A DNA stretch of 64,000 nucleotides from Gymnorhina tibicen (taxonomy: Eukaryota; Chordata; Aves; Passeriformes; Artamidae). The notes beneath the pieces were generated by a model. The model was given only the letters and a program-made list of their open reading frames with translations. It was not told where the DNA came from and did no database searches. Numbering within the stretch: the stretch's first letter is position 1; each line of letters starts with the position of its first letter. The position numbers and the translations under genes are program-made. Positions 14,171-27,400 of the stretch are shown here, piece after piece. The stretch lies in NCBI GenBank assembly GCA_013399875.1, contig VXAZ01004634.1:186001-250000 (forward strand). The letters run 5' to 3'.

Positions 14171-15432
14171 TCAAGAAATCACTGACCCCAAGGACAGATA
14201 TGTTTAAGCTTGCCATTTTCCACTTTTTATAAGGATTTTCTTCAAGTTTAAGTATCAGAAATGAATGGTATATTTCTAGTATAGCTTTCTAAAAGTAGGA
14301 AAAATGCTGATTACTTGTAAACTGAAAGTTTATAAAAGGAATTAACTGTCTATAGCCCAAACTGTGATGGACATACCAAAAAAAAAAAATATTCTTTCTG
14401 CTTCTCTCTATTTAAATTTTAAATTAACTAGTTAAAACAAAGAAGAAAACCATAGAACTGTAGATTTTTTTTTTAACCTCAACATGCAGTGTTGTTTTTA
14501 AACAAGGGATATGATAGACAGTATCAGATATCTTGGTTTTAAAATATATTTTATCTCTTCTTCCCCCTCCATTTAGATTTTCTGCTTGTAAAAAAAATGC
14601 GACAATACAGATTTTTCCACTTAGTACTAAGAAATGGAGCAGAAAAAAAAAGCCTAGATGAAAATTATTTCAACTAGCTATATAATTAAGAAGTCTTTCT
14701 TTATATTAAGATATGTAACTCAAACAGAGCATACAGATTGTTACATTAAATCTTCAATACTTAAATACAAGCCAATGAGGGAATGATTATGTTTCCACAA
14801 GAGGTTTTTCCTGGGATCAAAGAGTCAAGCAAGAACACCATTACACTTTGATAATTAAGCCAAGAACATGAGTTTCAAAGAAAAGGAGCGGGGGAAAAAA
14901 AAGTACAATCTGCCAGTCCGTAAGTATGACTTTTTTAGTACTACTTCCAGAAGATGCATGTGTGCAAAAGTGGCATTCCTTGGAAAAATGGAAAGCTACC
15001 AACAGCAAGTCATGAGCTCAGGCAAATGAAAAATCTAAAAAGTCATTATTTCTGCATATAGCCATATATTAGAGCAAGCTTAACACAGAACTTGCAGCTC
15101 TAGTGATATTTGCAGGATGACCTTTCCAAACCACAGAGAAATAGATAGGTTTTAATTACTTAAACATAAGTTCTGCTGCCTTCTAAAAGATCAGAAGGTA
15201 AGTATGTACTATGTTTTTTGTTTGCCTGGAGATGCATTTACCAGTTATATACATAATTTGCTATGGAGTACATATAGAACTGTAGCTATCTCAAAAAGGA
15301 TATCACTCTATTATCTCGCTCCCTTATTGCGGTATGGAGTATATGGGACATATAGAGTACATGGGAAATAGAATTATTAAATCAAAAACCATATATGAAA
15401 GCATAATAGGCTCTGTTAGATAACGATATGTG

Positions 15433-15472
15433 TTTTATGTGTGTATATATATACACACATATGTATGTTATT
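15433..15472. repeat. GT/AT microsatellite
   Basis: A short TGTGTGTATATATATACACACATATGTA-like tract is partly self-complementary. It is simple sequence only. Confidence 0.6.
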
Positions 15473-16534
15473 TAGAGATTTAAATAAAAAAGCCTAGTGA
15501 GCCCATTTTAGGTGGTACCATAAAACTGTGCTTTGAGGACTGCTATCATACAAGGCTCTGTAACTTGGACTTTGCTAGGAAGCTAATTAGAATGCGGGTT
15601 TGGTTGTCTTCTTACATTTCTTCGGTAAATGAACCAACCCTTTTCATGCTAGAGCTCCATAATTAAAAGCAAACTTCGACAAATTCCCTCCTCTATACTA
15701 CCCTGGGCTATGTGGCTTCCACTTTTATGGGGAACCACAAGAGCAATTCCAAAGACTGTAAAATCCATCTCTCAGGCATATTTTTCCCCTCCCAGAGCTT
15801 CTGTTGGCATAAGAATCCTATGAAAGTGTGGCTGCATTGAAAATTGCATCTGTCTGTGCCCTGGCCAAGTGTTGTCAAGACAGTTAAGGCAAACACCTAC
15901 CACAACAATCTCTCCTTTGTCAGTCACAGGGATCCCATGAGAAAACACCAACCAGTCTACGATTTCGGTAGTGTTAGATCAGCCTGAAAGACAAAAGATA
16001 AGGGTCACGATTTATTTCAATTGACTATAAAACCAAAACTAAGAGCTCCATTTTGCCAAGGAGCTTTTAAAACTGTGTGATAACACAGTCTTAGCAAAGA
16101 CAGACAAAGTTCACCTCCTAACCCTTCCCACTCTCTGCACTTACTGAATCAGTTTGTACTTATCAGCTTGGGAAGATTAACCCCATACACAAGAGATTTT
16201 ATTATTATTATTTTTAACAATGAATTTCCAAGGGGGAAAAAAATTACCTATTACTGTAATCTTGCATAGCTGCAGCCCACATGATCCAGAACTTCAGGAA
16301 AACATCACAAATTGTATCCAGATCTAGGTTCAGGGACTTCTTACATACAAAACCAGCAGTGAACTACAACAGCTTTCTACACACTTAGCAAAGCCTTTCT
16401 AGAAATTGTACTAGAACAATACATACGAAACATACATACACACAAAACATACAAACATACGGAAAAAACAATGTACAAAGCCCACTACGCTGAGCAAGAA
16501 CCACTCCGTAGGCAGAGCATTTTAAAAACTGTGA

Positions 16535-18446
16535 TGAGATGGAAGCTATTGTGCAGCAGGAAGGCTATCACACAGCTGCCATCAGAGACATGGGATGACC
16601 AGCACAACTGGAGTGCTGCAATGGATGGCTGTAAATTCTTCAGAAGGGAAAGGCAAGGAAGGAGAAGCAGTGGGCTAGCCCTGTACATTAGGGAATGTTT
16701 TGACTAACTTGAGTTTGATGATGATGATAATAGGGTTTACAGGTAAGAATCAGGGGAAGGCCAATAAAGCAGGTATCCTAGTGGGAGTCTGTTACAGACT
16801 GTCCAACCGGGATGAATAGGCAGATTAAATACGCTGTAAGTAGCTGGAAGAAGCATCATGATCACTAGCCCTGTTCTTGTGGGGGACTTCAACTTCCAGA
16901 TAACTGCTGGAAATACAATACCGCAGAGAGAAAACAGTCCAGTCCTGGACTGTGCAGAAGAACTTTCTGAATCAGCTGGTGAGTCCATCAACAAGCAGAA
17001 GTGCTCCACTAGACCAGTTTTTCACAAACACAGGACTTGTGGGTGATACGATAGCTGGAGACTGTCTTGGGCGTAGCAATCACAAAATGACGAAGTTTTG
17101 ATTCCTGAGTAAGTAAAGAAGGAGGCCAAAAGAAGGACAGTTTATGATCTTGGCAAATCAGAAGGACTACAAGGATGTTGTGAGGTTATGCAGGGAGAAA
17201 ATTAGAATGGCCGAAACCAAACTAGAACTTCATCTGACTACTTCCATAAAAGACCATAAAAACCTTCCATAAATACATTAACAAAAAAAACGTTTCTATA
17301 AATACATCAGCAACAAGAAGGGTTAAGGAATATCTCCATCCTTTATTGGAGGCAGTGGGGACAGCACAGTCACAGAGGTTGAGGAAAAGGCTGAGGTAAT
17401 AATACCTTCTTTGCCTCCGTTTTCAACATTACATGAATTTTTCTCAGGGTTAAGCAGCCCCCTGGGCTGGAAGGCAGAGACAGGGAGCAGAATGAAGCCC
17501 TCATAATGCAAGGGGAAATTGTCAGTGACCTGCTACACCACTTTGATGCTCACAAGACTTTGGGGCTGGATGGGACCTACTCAAGGGTACTGAGGGAGCT
17601 GGCAGACATACTCTCCAAGCTACCTTCAATCATTTACCAGCAGTCCTAGCTAACCAGGGAAGACACAGGAGACTGGAAGTTACCAAATGTGACACCCATC
17701 TAAGAAGGGGCAGAATGAGGATTTGGGGAACTACAGGCCTGTCAGCCTGATATTGGTGCCAGGGAAGGTGGCGGGGCAGATCATCCTGAGTGCCATCACA
17801 CAGCATCTACAGGACAACCAGGGGATCAGGCACAGCCAGCACTGCTTAGGAAAGGCAGTTTCTGCTTGGTCAGCCTGATCTCCTTCTGTGACAAGGTGAC
17901 AAGTTTCCCCTATACATGGCACTAGTGAAGCCACACCTCAAGAGCTGGGTGCAGTTTTGGGGCCCTCACTTCAAGACGCTGAGATGTGGGAGTGTGTCCA
18001 GAGAAGAACAACAGAGCTGCTGAAGGGTCTGGAGCACAAATCCTGTAAGGAGCAGCTGAAGGAGCTGGGAGTGGTTTAGCCTGGAGAAAAGGAGGCTGTG
18101 GGGAGTGGCCTTATCACTCTCTACAACTATCCAAAGGGAGGTTGTAGCCAAGTGGGGATCAGCCTCTTCACCCAGGTAACAAGTGACAGGAGCAGAGGAA
18201 ATGGCCTCAAGCTGCACCAGAGGAGGTTCAGGTTGGATATTAGCAAAAGCATCTTCACTCAGACGGTTGTCAGGTATTGCAATATGCTCTCCAGGAGAGC
18301 GGTGGAGTCACCATCACTGAAGATATTTCAAAGCTGTGTAGATATGGCACTCAGGGACATGGTGGACTTGGCAGTGCTGGGTTAACAGCTGGACTTGATG
18401 ATCTTAGAAGTCTTTTTCAACTAAACAATTTTATGATTCTGTTAAT
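16535..18446 (+). mobile_element. CR1 LINE with endonuclease and RT remnants, internally deleted
   Basis: This is the most complete CR1 copy in the window. It starts inside the ORF2 endonuclease region: a translated piece at about 16,590-16,705 carries a WSAAMDGCKFFRRERQGRR stretch and LYIRECFD. It continues through DFNFQITAGN (about 16,885-16,915) into the start of reverse transcriptase (block reading ACTACAGGCCTGTCAGCCTGA near 17,731-17,751). At about 17,905 the sequence jumps from the CTCCTTCTGTGACAAGGTGAC block straight to the 3' block beginning TAGTGAAGCCACACCTCAAG, so most of the RT, including its catalytic motif, is missing. The 3' end has the GGACTTGATGATCTTAGAAG block and a degenerate ATGATTCTG tail. 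Several frame breaks make it inactive. It is antisense to the host intron. Confidence 0.88.
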
Positions 18447-21400
18447 TCAGAAAACAGCAATTGGCAGGAGTCCTACTTTCACTGCAAGCTATTTCCCATT
18501 TTTCAGATTTATCCAACAATATTTTTTCTCAGAGATAAACCATCAGCTGAGTTCCTTTCCAACAAATACTCATCAAACTTATATACTCAAACTAAGTATA
18601 TAGATTTTTAACATAAAACCTGTCTTTTGTTACCAAATCTAAAAAAAAACGCAGCTTGGAATTAGTTTATAGCCAAACACACAAAATTCTGATCTTCGTT
18701 ATTCATCTCAAGTTTTAAACAACATGCTACTTAAAAATATTTGTAATTATTGAAGTATGCCTTAACATTTTAAACTCCTAAAAATAAGCATTTAATTCCT
18801 GCAACATTCTCATCCTCCGCTGACTTCCATTTAGAGGGAGATGTGATATGGGAAAAATATCTACCATACTTCTAGAAAAAAAAACAAACAAACAGTAGTT
18901 AGTGTTACTCAGGCAACCAATGCTCGAAAGAAGCTCAGATATATACGTACTCTAAAATTCTAAGCAACTGATCAGTTATTCAGACAACAGCTGTGTCACC
19001 AAAACAAGGTTCCCCCTCACTTCTTCCACACCTTCCTCACTTCAACCTTCCCCTCCTTCTTTAAAATAAATCTTGCTTGAAAGCTAGGGAAACTGACAAA
19101 AATTGTTATTGCCCTCTTCCTAAATTATCTTGACCTTTCAGGAGGAAAACCAAAATCTATTTTCATTATGGTGTATCTACTTGTAAAATAAGAAAACTGC
19201 TTCCTGGACCTTGGGGTCAGAATGTGCATGGGTTGCATCAGATTGCTAACCTGAACACCACAAATTATTACACATTTCCCAAATACCTGGACAACAATAA
19301 GTAGCTTTTACATGGATTACAAATACTGCCTGGGCACATGACCTGCCTTGGGCTGGAAACCTCAAGAGAGTCACCACTTTCTCTAATGGCAGGAAGGGCG
19401 ATTTACTGGTTTGAAGTAACAGATACATCTGTTCACCTTTCCATTTAGCTCTTCAGACCGCGTTTCTAGTTATGTTTATCACTCTCTAAACAGGAGGAGT
19501 GAGTACAATACACTTTCTTGTCAAGGCAGCTAAGATGCTCAGTCTCTTCTACAGTCAGGATATGGTTAGTGTTTAAGCTGCTTTCAAACTCATTTCCTAA
19601 AGCCCTACCACAGATACTTTTCATCTCTTCTGCCAGCCCTCCTTCTTTTCAGCACACAACTTGTCCTGGGCCAGCACTCTCAGTCATTGCATCAGCTGCA
19701 TCTGACTTACGCATTTCCTAATCTCTTTCTTCCTCTTAAAACCTTGCCCTTGCCAGCACCTCACTCAGCACTTCACTAACCGCTCTACCAGAGCTGCCTT
19801 CCTGGGGCCCTCTCTCCCACTTCTATCTTGCAAAGGTGGGAGAGATCCTCAGGAAACAAACAGTTTCTTATCAGCAGTGTTTGTCACTCCTCCTGTTTGC
19901 TCCTGGGCAATCTTTTCCAACCACAAAAATTCAGTTTATCCTCTCTAAAGAAGAACCTCACAGATTTACCTCCTACTCCAAGTCTCTCTCTCCTTACCCA
20001 AACTGGAAATTTCAACCTTTTTCTCTGACACTTCTTTGGAGTTATCCAGCTATTAGGTTAAGCTCTACACAGAGATGGGACAAACCTCTTATCTCCCATC
20101 CCATACAAACTTTCCCAAGAGGCTTTTCTTGATTAGCCAGCATTCTGCCAGTCCCCAGCCTGCAGACTGATCATTATACTCAACAAGAAGCTGTATGTCT
20201 AAATCCTGTAGAAAGAATATGCATATAACGTACATAAAATGCAGTCTTTTTTCTGATTTCTTAGACAACTAAAATGGTTATCCTGGTACTCAAGATCTTC
20301 CTCCTTTTCTCAGGCTTCAACCAAGTAAACCCAGCTTCAAGAATTTCTGAAAGGACATAAGCAATGGTCATCTCCTGTGCATGCCGCTGGGCTATTTTAA
20401 TTCTTTTATTGCTATTTAATTCATGTAAATCCCCCCCAAACTCTTTTCCCATAATTTTAATGACCTTCTCAGTCTGTTTTCTCTTGATAATTTTTTCACT
20501 TGTGTTTTATCCTCCATCACCAGCAAAGCAATTTATCCCACAAAGATGATCTGACTAACCGATCCATCCAACATTTTTTAGACATTTGTCTTTGGATGAG
20601 ATGAAGTCTGTATTAAAATTATCTGAACAGAATCCAGTAACTACTAATAAAAATGCAGGTGGAAAAAAACCAGCTGCTCACACTCCACCCTTTCCATATT
20701 AAATCACTTCCAGGAATTTTTTCACCATTAATAATTATTGAGGCTCTTTCTATACCTCCTGAAGGTTTTCAAAAGACCTTTTAAAGACATAAAAACAAGG
20801 ATCAGACACAGAATCTGAGTGTTATTGCCATTAATGCCATGCTAGGAGAAAAATGCTTATTTTATAAATTCCATCAGCCAAGGATTAAATTAGCCCTCTC
20901 TTCTCTTCCTATAACAGTGCACTGGTACCTTAAGAGTTCTGTATTCAGCTTGATCCCTACACTTTTGCAGAGTTGCTCTTTCCCCATGATGCAGTCCCTC
21001 ATGCTTCATGTCTGGAAAACTTTTCACCAAGAAACCTGAATTCAGCCACATCCTGTATACATACCTTTGGTTTTACTCATCAAAAAGAAATAAATCATTC
21101 TTTGTGGCTACCTACTTATTATTACAATATGGTAATGACTGGTAAACAGCATAATCAGATGCCTTTTTTTTTTTTAAGCTTCTGTCTTAGAAATGAAAAT
21201 GTTAAATGGTGTCTTGTCTAGGCCCAGTCCTGGAACATCTTGACTCTCACACTATTTCCCACAGATATCTATCTACTTGTTTATAATATACAGTCAGGTG
21301 CTGCTCCATTTTCCTGGCAGGCTTTTGCTGATGTGCTGCATAGGTTTTCCCAACAAGAAAGCTGTACAGAGCCACAAGCTGACAAGCAGAATTAGGACAC

Positions 21401-24400
21401 CTGTGTCGGTCTCAGCACAGGGCCAGTGGCAGATGTGGAAAGAAAGGCTGTGGGATCTACTCTATATTTGTGTGACAGCCCATGGGTCATCTTTTTTTTG
21501 TGTCAGCCAGGAGTAGCTAGGAGGCACAAATGGCCGTGAACTCATCTCTCTCCACTTCATCCTGTCAGAGCTTATGATGCAGCTCACAGCCTGGCAGCCA
21601 CAGGGTCCAAGGACAAATGCTAAAGGACACATAGAAAAGAGGATGAGGTTTGACAGGTTATATGCACAAGGAGGAATTTCAGCTTTGGATTCCCACTTTA
21701 CTTATAGTGGTGACAGCTTGTGATTATGCAAAACATGTCCTCACCAGCCTGCTTAGCTTTGTCAGGAGACAGCATTTCATACAGTCCTACACTGTCACCC
21801 CTACTCACAGGGGGAAGTGACACAGGATGAAAGATGAGATGCCACAGCAGCTAGGGGCACAACACACTGGTCAAAGGGAAATTCTGCTGTGCAAGGTATT
21901 TACCACAAACAAATTAAAGCCCTGTGCCAAGGAGACACTGAGTTACAACCTGGAAACTTAAGCAAAATTTAAGTGTACAGCTTAAAGAGAGAAGCACGTA
22001 TGATCTGCAGGTAAAGCTCCTTGCTGTGCAGTGCCAGCCTAAGTATGCTGTTGCTCAAGCCAGGAGATGAAATTCCCATGGATTCTCTGAGGCAGAGTAG
22101 GCAGCCACCCACCTGCCACAGTCCTTCCCCTCCTTCCCTCTGGTTTACATATCCCACACCATTTTCTCTTGGCAAGTGCTATTCAGGTTACCACAGCTGA
22201 ACAGCTATTTGACTGGCTGGTTCCCAACAGTGAGGTGCTTTTCATCAGATCAGATGTGGGAAGCTCTTCAAAGGCTTTTTAGAGAAAGCAGCTACACGAT
22301 TTCATGAAGACAGAAAAGCTCAAAGCACAGCAATAAAAGGCATTTTAATAGATCCATTCATACTAATACAGGAGATACTGTGTGCTGAAAACAGGGAAAT
22401 ATAATACATTTCTAGCATGATAGGCCAGAAGATTTAATTGCTAGCTTTGCTTTGAACCTGACAGCTATTACTACTCTACTAACTCTTGGATGCACTTCCA
22501 AAGATGCTTTGTCATTTTAGATTTTTAAGAGGAGGTGGTCGGATTTAACTATCAGGTTTATTGTAATATGTGTAATAGAAAAGCACACAGAATTAAGCCT
22601 TCATGAGAAGACAATTCCCCACCACATACACACCTGCTCATTAAAAAGCTGGAATGGAAAATGTCTCCCCTGTATTTATTTTTCCCTCCAAGAAGAACAA
22701 ACAATCAAAATCTATGGTTAAAATAATGAAGTCACCATTTCACATACTCATTTTACTGGATGAGCTTTTCTAAGCCTTCCAGATGATCCCCAAATGCAGT
22801 AAAGTTGAATAAATATTGTATGGGGAGAGGTAAAAAGGGAGAGGTAGGCATATCACATCATTTCAAAGAATAATATAATTGTGTAGGGGAAAAAATGCTT
22901 TTTCCAGATGGCTAGTCTAATTTCCTAGGGAAAAAAATATTACAATAGTTTGACCACAATTGGGATCGGAGTGTGGTGTAAAAAAAGTCTAAATTTTGCA
23001 ACTTTTCTATCAGCCATCATAATTGTATGAGAACATAAACCCATTTTTAATTCCTTCATCTGCAAATATTTTAAAAGTTATTGTTCACTTACAAGTAGTA
23101 GAGAGAAATTAAACCAAACAGGGGTCTAAGGTTCAGTCTGACCTAGAAATCAACACAGACTTAGCCTGACCTGATTTTGACAGTCAATTACAAATGGACC
23201 AAAGAAGTTGCCAGTCATCTCAGATACACTGAAACACACAAGGTATTTGACTGAAAGAAAAAAAGGAAATATTCATTTTCATTTTGAAGACTCTAGATCC
23301 ACATTCCTGCAATCCTGAACATTCCCTTGTGAAAACTGACCACACAGAAGATGGACTGGGTGAAGAGAAACACACAGGCCAACTCCTTTCAGGCTACAAA
23401 GTAGCCACACAACACATGAAGAGGCACAGATGTGAACTGAGGTACGACTGCATTTTGCATAGGCTAAGCCAGATGGAGTGACTTGGCAATGGCTCCATCA
23501 CTGTGACTGCCAGTGAGCTGCACAGCCAAAACAAAGGCAAAACAGAAGGCAAGAAATTGATACAATGGCATTATCCCAAAGCATATGCTCCCTGTAACCC
23601 TGGAACTTTTGGGGATAAGTCTCCCTATGCCTGTTGGATGAGAGCTGTACAGTGACTGTCAGTACTCTTCTATACCTTGTAATGTATCAGACATTTCCCA
23701 AAGGCACTCTATCAGTTAAGAGTGGACTATGGTTCTTGGATGGAAAAGGGAATTACACATGCAAATTATCTTCAGTTTTCTGCCTCAAGTTTCCCATGTA
23801 GTCTCAAAAACAAGTCACCCAACCAACACCCGCCTCCCAACACACGCAGGAGAACACAGGGACAGTGTGTGAAAAGAGGGAGAAGATCCAAATAGGAATT
23901 GTCATGAAGGAAAATACAGATCCACATGTAGAGCACACAGCCCCTTCCCTGTGTAATCATTTATGACAAGGCACGCAATGCTGCAATTCGTAACACCACA
24001 GTAGCCAAAGGCCCATTCAACCTGGCTGCCTTCATGGCTAACACAAGACAACCCTGAGAGGGTTCTGGAATAACTCACATCTTCCCCATCATACAGCACT
24101 GCTCATTCATTGACGGGCACATCAAGCCTTCACACATTAAGAGTTCATACAGTTTAAGATGTACCATCAAATGCCCAACATTTGTTCATTTTGGGACAGA
24201 CTGCCCCAAAGCCTCTCTTTGCATTTGCATGCTCTGCATATGTGATACTTCCCTGGAATAGATGACATCTACAAAAGTATACTGCATTGAGAGAAAAACC
24301 ACTGTATTTACATTATTCTTTTCTGAGGAGTCCATATCTTCTTTTCTTTGACAGTTTCATTATATTTCTTAACTGTTAACATCCACAGAAAATGTCAACA

Positions 24401-27400
24401 CTCAAATCCAGCAAAATATTTTTGGAAATAATTTATGCAAAGTATCCCTATTTCAAAATATCCTCATTTCCTTGTTCCCATGTACTGAATGGCTGCTGAG
24501 TAGGAAGAAGAATATGGATAAGAAACTGGAGGAGGCTTTTTGTATTATTATATTAAAAGTAACTTGTTTTAAAGAAATATGAAAAGAGTATATTCAGAAA
24601 CAAAGTTCTCTGCTAAATGAGGGTATCTCTTCTGATCCCTGAAGGCTTCCCATCACTGTAGGTATATAATAGTTTTAAGCGTCAGGAGCCACCTCAATTA
24701 AAGAGAAAGTCAATTTGGCACTTAGATTACCTAAGCATATAATGATGCAATCACAGAAGGTACTGTTACAAAGCCCTCTTGAGCATTTAAAAAATGCATT
24801 AAAACATGATGTGCTTTATCTGATGTATATATTCAAAAATTAAGTGTCCGTATAAAATAGGAACACAAGTTCTAAATTTTTTCTTATTTTCTTGTTACAG
24901 CATGTACTACTTTCAGGTAGTGGAATTCTACACATTTTCACTGAATGAAAAAAAATCAAAGCCTGATGAATTTCTGGGAACAACCTCATTAAGTAACCTC
25001 CGATTTTCTCCCACTCAAGCACTGAAACAGTTGGACAGCAAACACAAAGACTTTAGCTAATATGAAATACCTAAACTCAGGTCTACAGCTCCTACAAAGA
25101 CCACTTCCTACGCATTTCCAGGAAGACCTTTTTGCTGATGGTCAGATACTAACCTTCTGCAGCCTTTCAGCAACTTCCAAGAGCTCAGATACATACTGTC
25201 TTTCATTTAAGCCTGCTTGTTTTAAGTTTATTTGACTGTAAAGAGTTTTTTTCTAGGAGAATGATTTCCTCACTTTCCCGTAAAGCTCCAGATACTGTGA
25301 ATTCTTCATAACCAGTAGGGTTGGATAAGTCCCATGTTAAGGCAATCACATGAAAACTCCCTTGGTACTGAGAAAATACATGGATTTTCACATTAGTTGG
25401 AGTGATTTTGATACGACATCCTTATGTGCACATATTGTTTTACCCTAGAATTCTCCAGGTTACAATTTTAGTAACACCCTGTCCAGCACAGCACAAAGAC
25501 TGTTTTGTTTTGCAGGGTTTTTTGTGGTTTTTTTTTCCCCTCCGAAAATAGTACCATCCTTGCCCTTCCACAGCTCAAGATCAGAACTGGTTGATACCGC
25601 AGTGAAAATACACTGTTATTTCAATGAAAAGGATGGGTTCAGTCTCATGGGGTGAGAAATGAAGCTGCACGAGAAAAGATACTAAGGTGAAAGGGAAAAA
25701 GAGATCCTTACTGACCCTGCTGCCCTTGCAGCAATCCCTCCTGAAGCTGTCACCAACAGCAGTGTTGCCTGCCAGCAAAATGGTACATCACTATTATTAG
25801 CACAATGAAGGGACACGATGGTTTGACTCTTCCTTATACTGGGAGCTGTGGTGAATCATCCCATCCAAAAGCAACTATTCCTATTAATAAAAGTAACAAG
25901 GACATGCCTGTATTGGTGTGAAGACCAATACAGTAGAATCATGGAGAACAGGAAACAAAATCAAACCAAAGAAACTCCCAAAAAATCCATGCAGACCTTT
26001 CAGACAAGACAGAGCAAAACAGTATACTTTCCAAAAAAGAGCAACCCCTGAAAACACATTTATCTGTAACTATAAGAAAGCTTCACAGCAGTAGTCTAAA
26101 TCAAAAAGCAGGGAACACAGTCATAAACAGTGTATTTCATTCAAATCTGTGAACTTCACCTTTTTAAGGCGCTAATGGAAATGTGAAGTGACTGCTGCAA
26201 ATATTTAGCACGAACTGACAGTTTGCTAAAAAGACTATCACATTCTTTGGATTTATGAGTCGTATCTGAATTTGTCATACCTTGATTTTTGACTAAATAT
26301 TTAACATGAACTGAAGCTAGAACTACCTTGTTGCTCCCTCTGAAGTGAGACTTTATTTTTAAGACAATGACAACCCGGAGCAAAAGAGAACAGGAGACAG
26401 AGAAGTGGCTTATCACACTCCGAGTGACTCTATAGATGCAAAAGGGGTAAGACAGTAAAACCACTAAGAACTATTATGTTTCACCTTCAATAAAAGTCAG
26501 TGGTAAAACATTCAAGAATGGATTTTCAGACATAAATCCATGCAAAGTAAATGGCCAGTGCTGCTGCTCCAGTGGGACATCACATCATGGAAGAAAGGAG
26601 ATAGGTGATGGGAGGTCACATATTCTGAACACCACCACAACTGATGCCCAGTGACAGCAGCAGTTTGATGGAGCCAAGCTGTTTGATCCAACAAGCAGCA
26701 GAGGCAAAAATTACAGTGGAGAGAAGGATGAACTCACACTGCAGAGAATGGCTCCCTCAGAGCCACAAGGATCCAAAGTACAGGACACAACCAAACACAC
26801 AGAGTGGAGCCAACAACAGCATGGAGAGGTGCCAGGGTCAGCAGCATGGCTTTGAGCAAGCTTCACACAGCACCAATTCTTCCAGCATAACCTTCCCCAA
26901 GGCCAGGGACTGACATACCACATGGTAAAGAGAGCCAAACAAGCTTACAGCCTTGAGATAAACTTACACCCTGCAGGTGAGCATGAATGGATGAACATGC
27001 ATTAAAAGGTTTTTAAGTGCTTACCATCAGAGCTACAGCTGCACCCTTACAAAGTGGTTGGCTTCAGCTCCTGTAGCAACTACAAGGTTCATCACCATTT
27101 TGTGCTTAACCTGTACAGATTTCACTTCTCAGTGATTAACAGGAAGAGCCAACCGCTCTGTTTTACCTGAGGCACAAAGCTTATGACCTCAGCTTGGCCT
27201 TGGGAGCAAGCCAGAGCCCAGCAGGCTCAAAGTGAGACCAAACCTCAAGATGGAATAAGCATCAACAGCCCATCGGAGCTGGCACGTGCATCCTGCAGCT
27301 GTGACTGTGGTTATCCTATCTCTCACAGCTTTCCAGCAACAGTTAGTGAGACCTAATGAATACTGTCACTACATCTTCGCTAGAAAGCTAGACTCACACA

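Larger units (their letters stand above)
7216..16534. other. Non-coding intronic sequence
   Basis: No exon or RNA gene is recognisable. Open frames are short (longest about 100 codons) and in all frames. There are A-rich runs at about 12,251-12,274 and 14,379-14,390, an AT/GT microsatellite at 15,433-15,472, and a possible very old CR1 fragment near 14,040-14,170. The rest looks like ordinary AT-rich avian intron. Confidence 0.5.
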
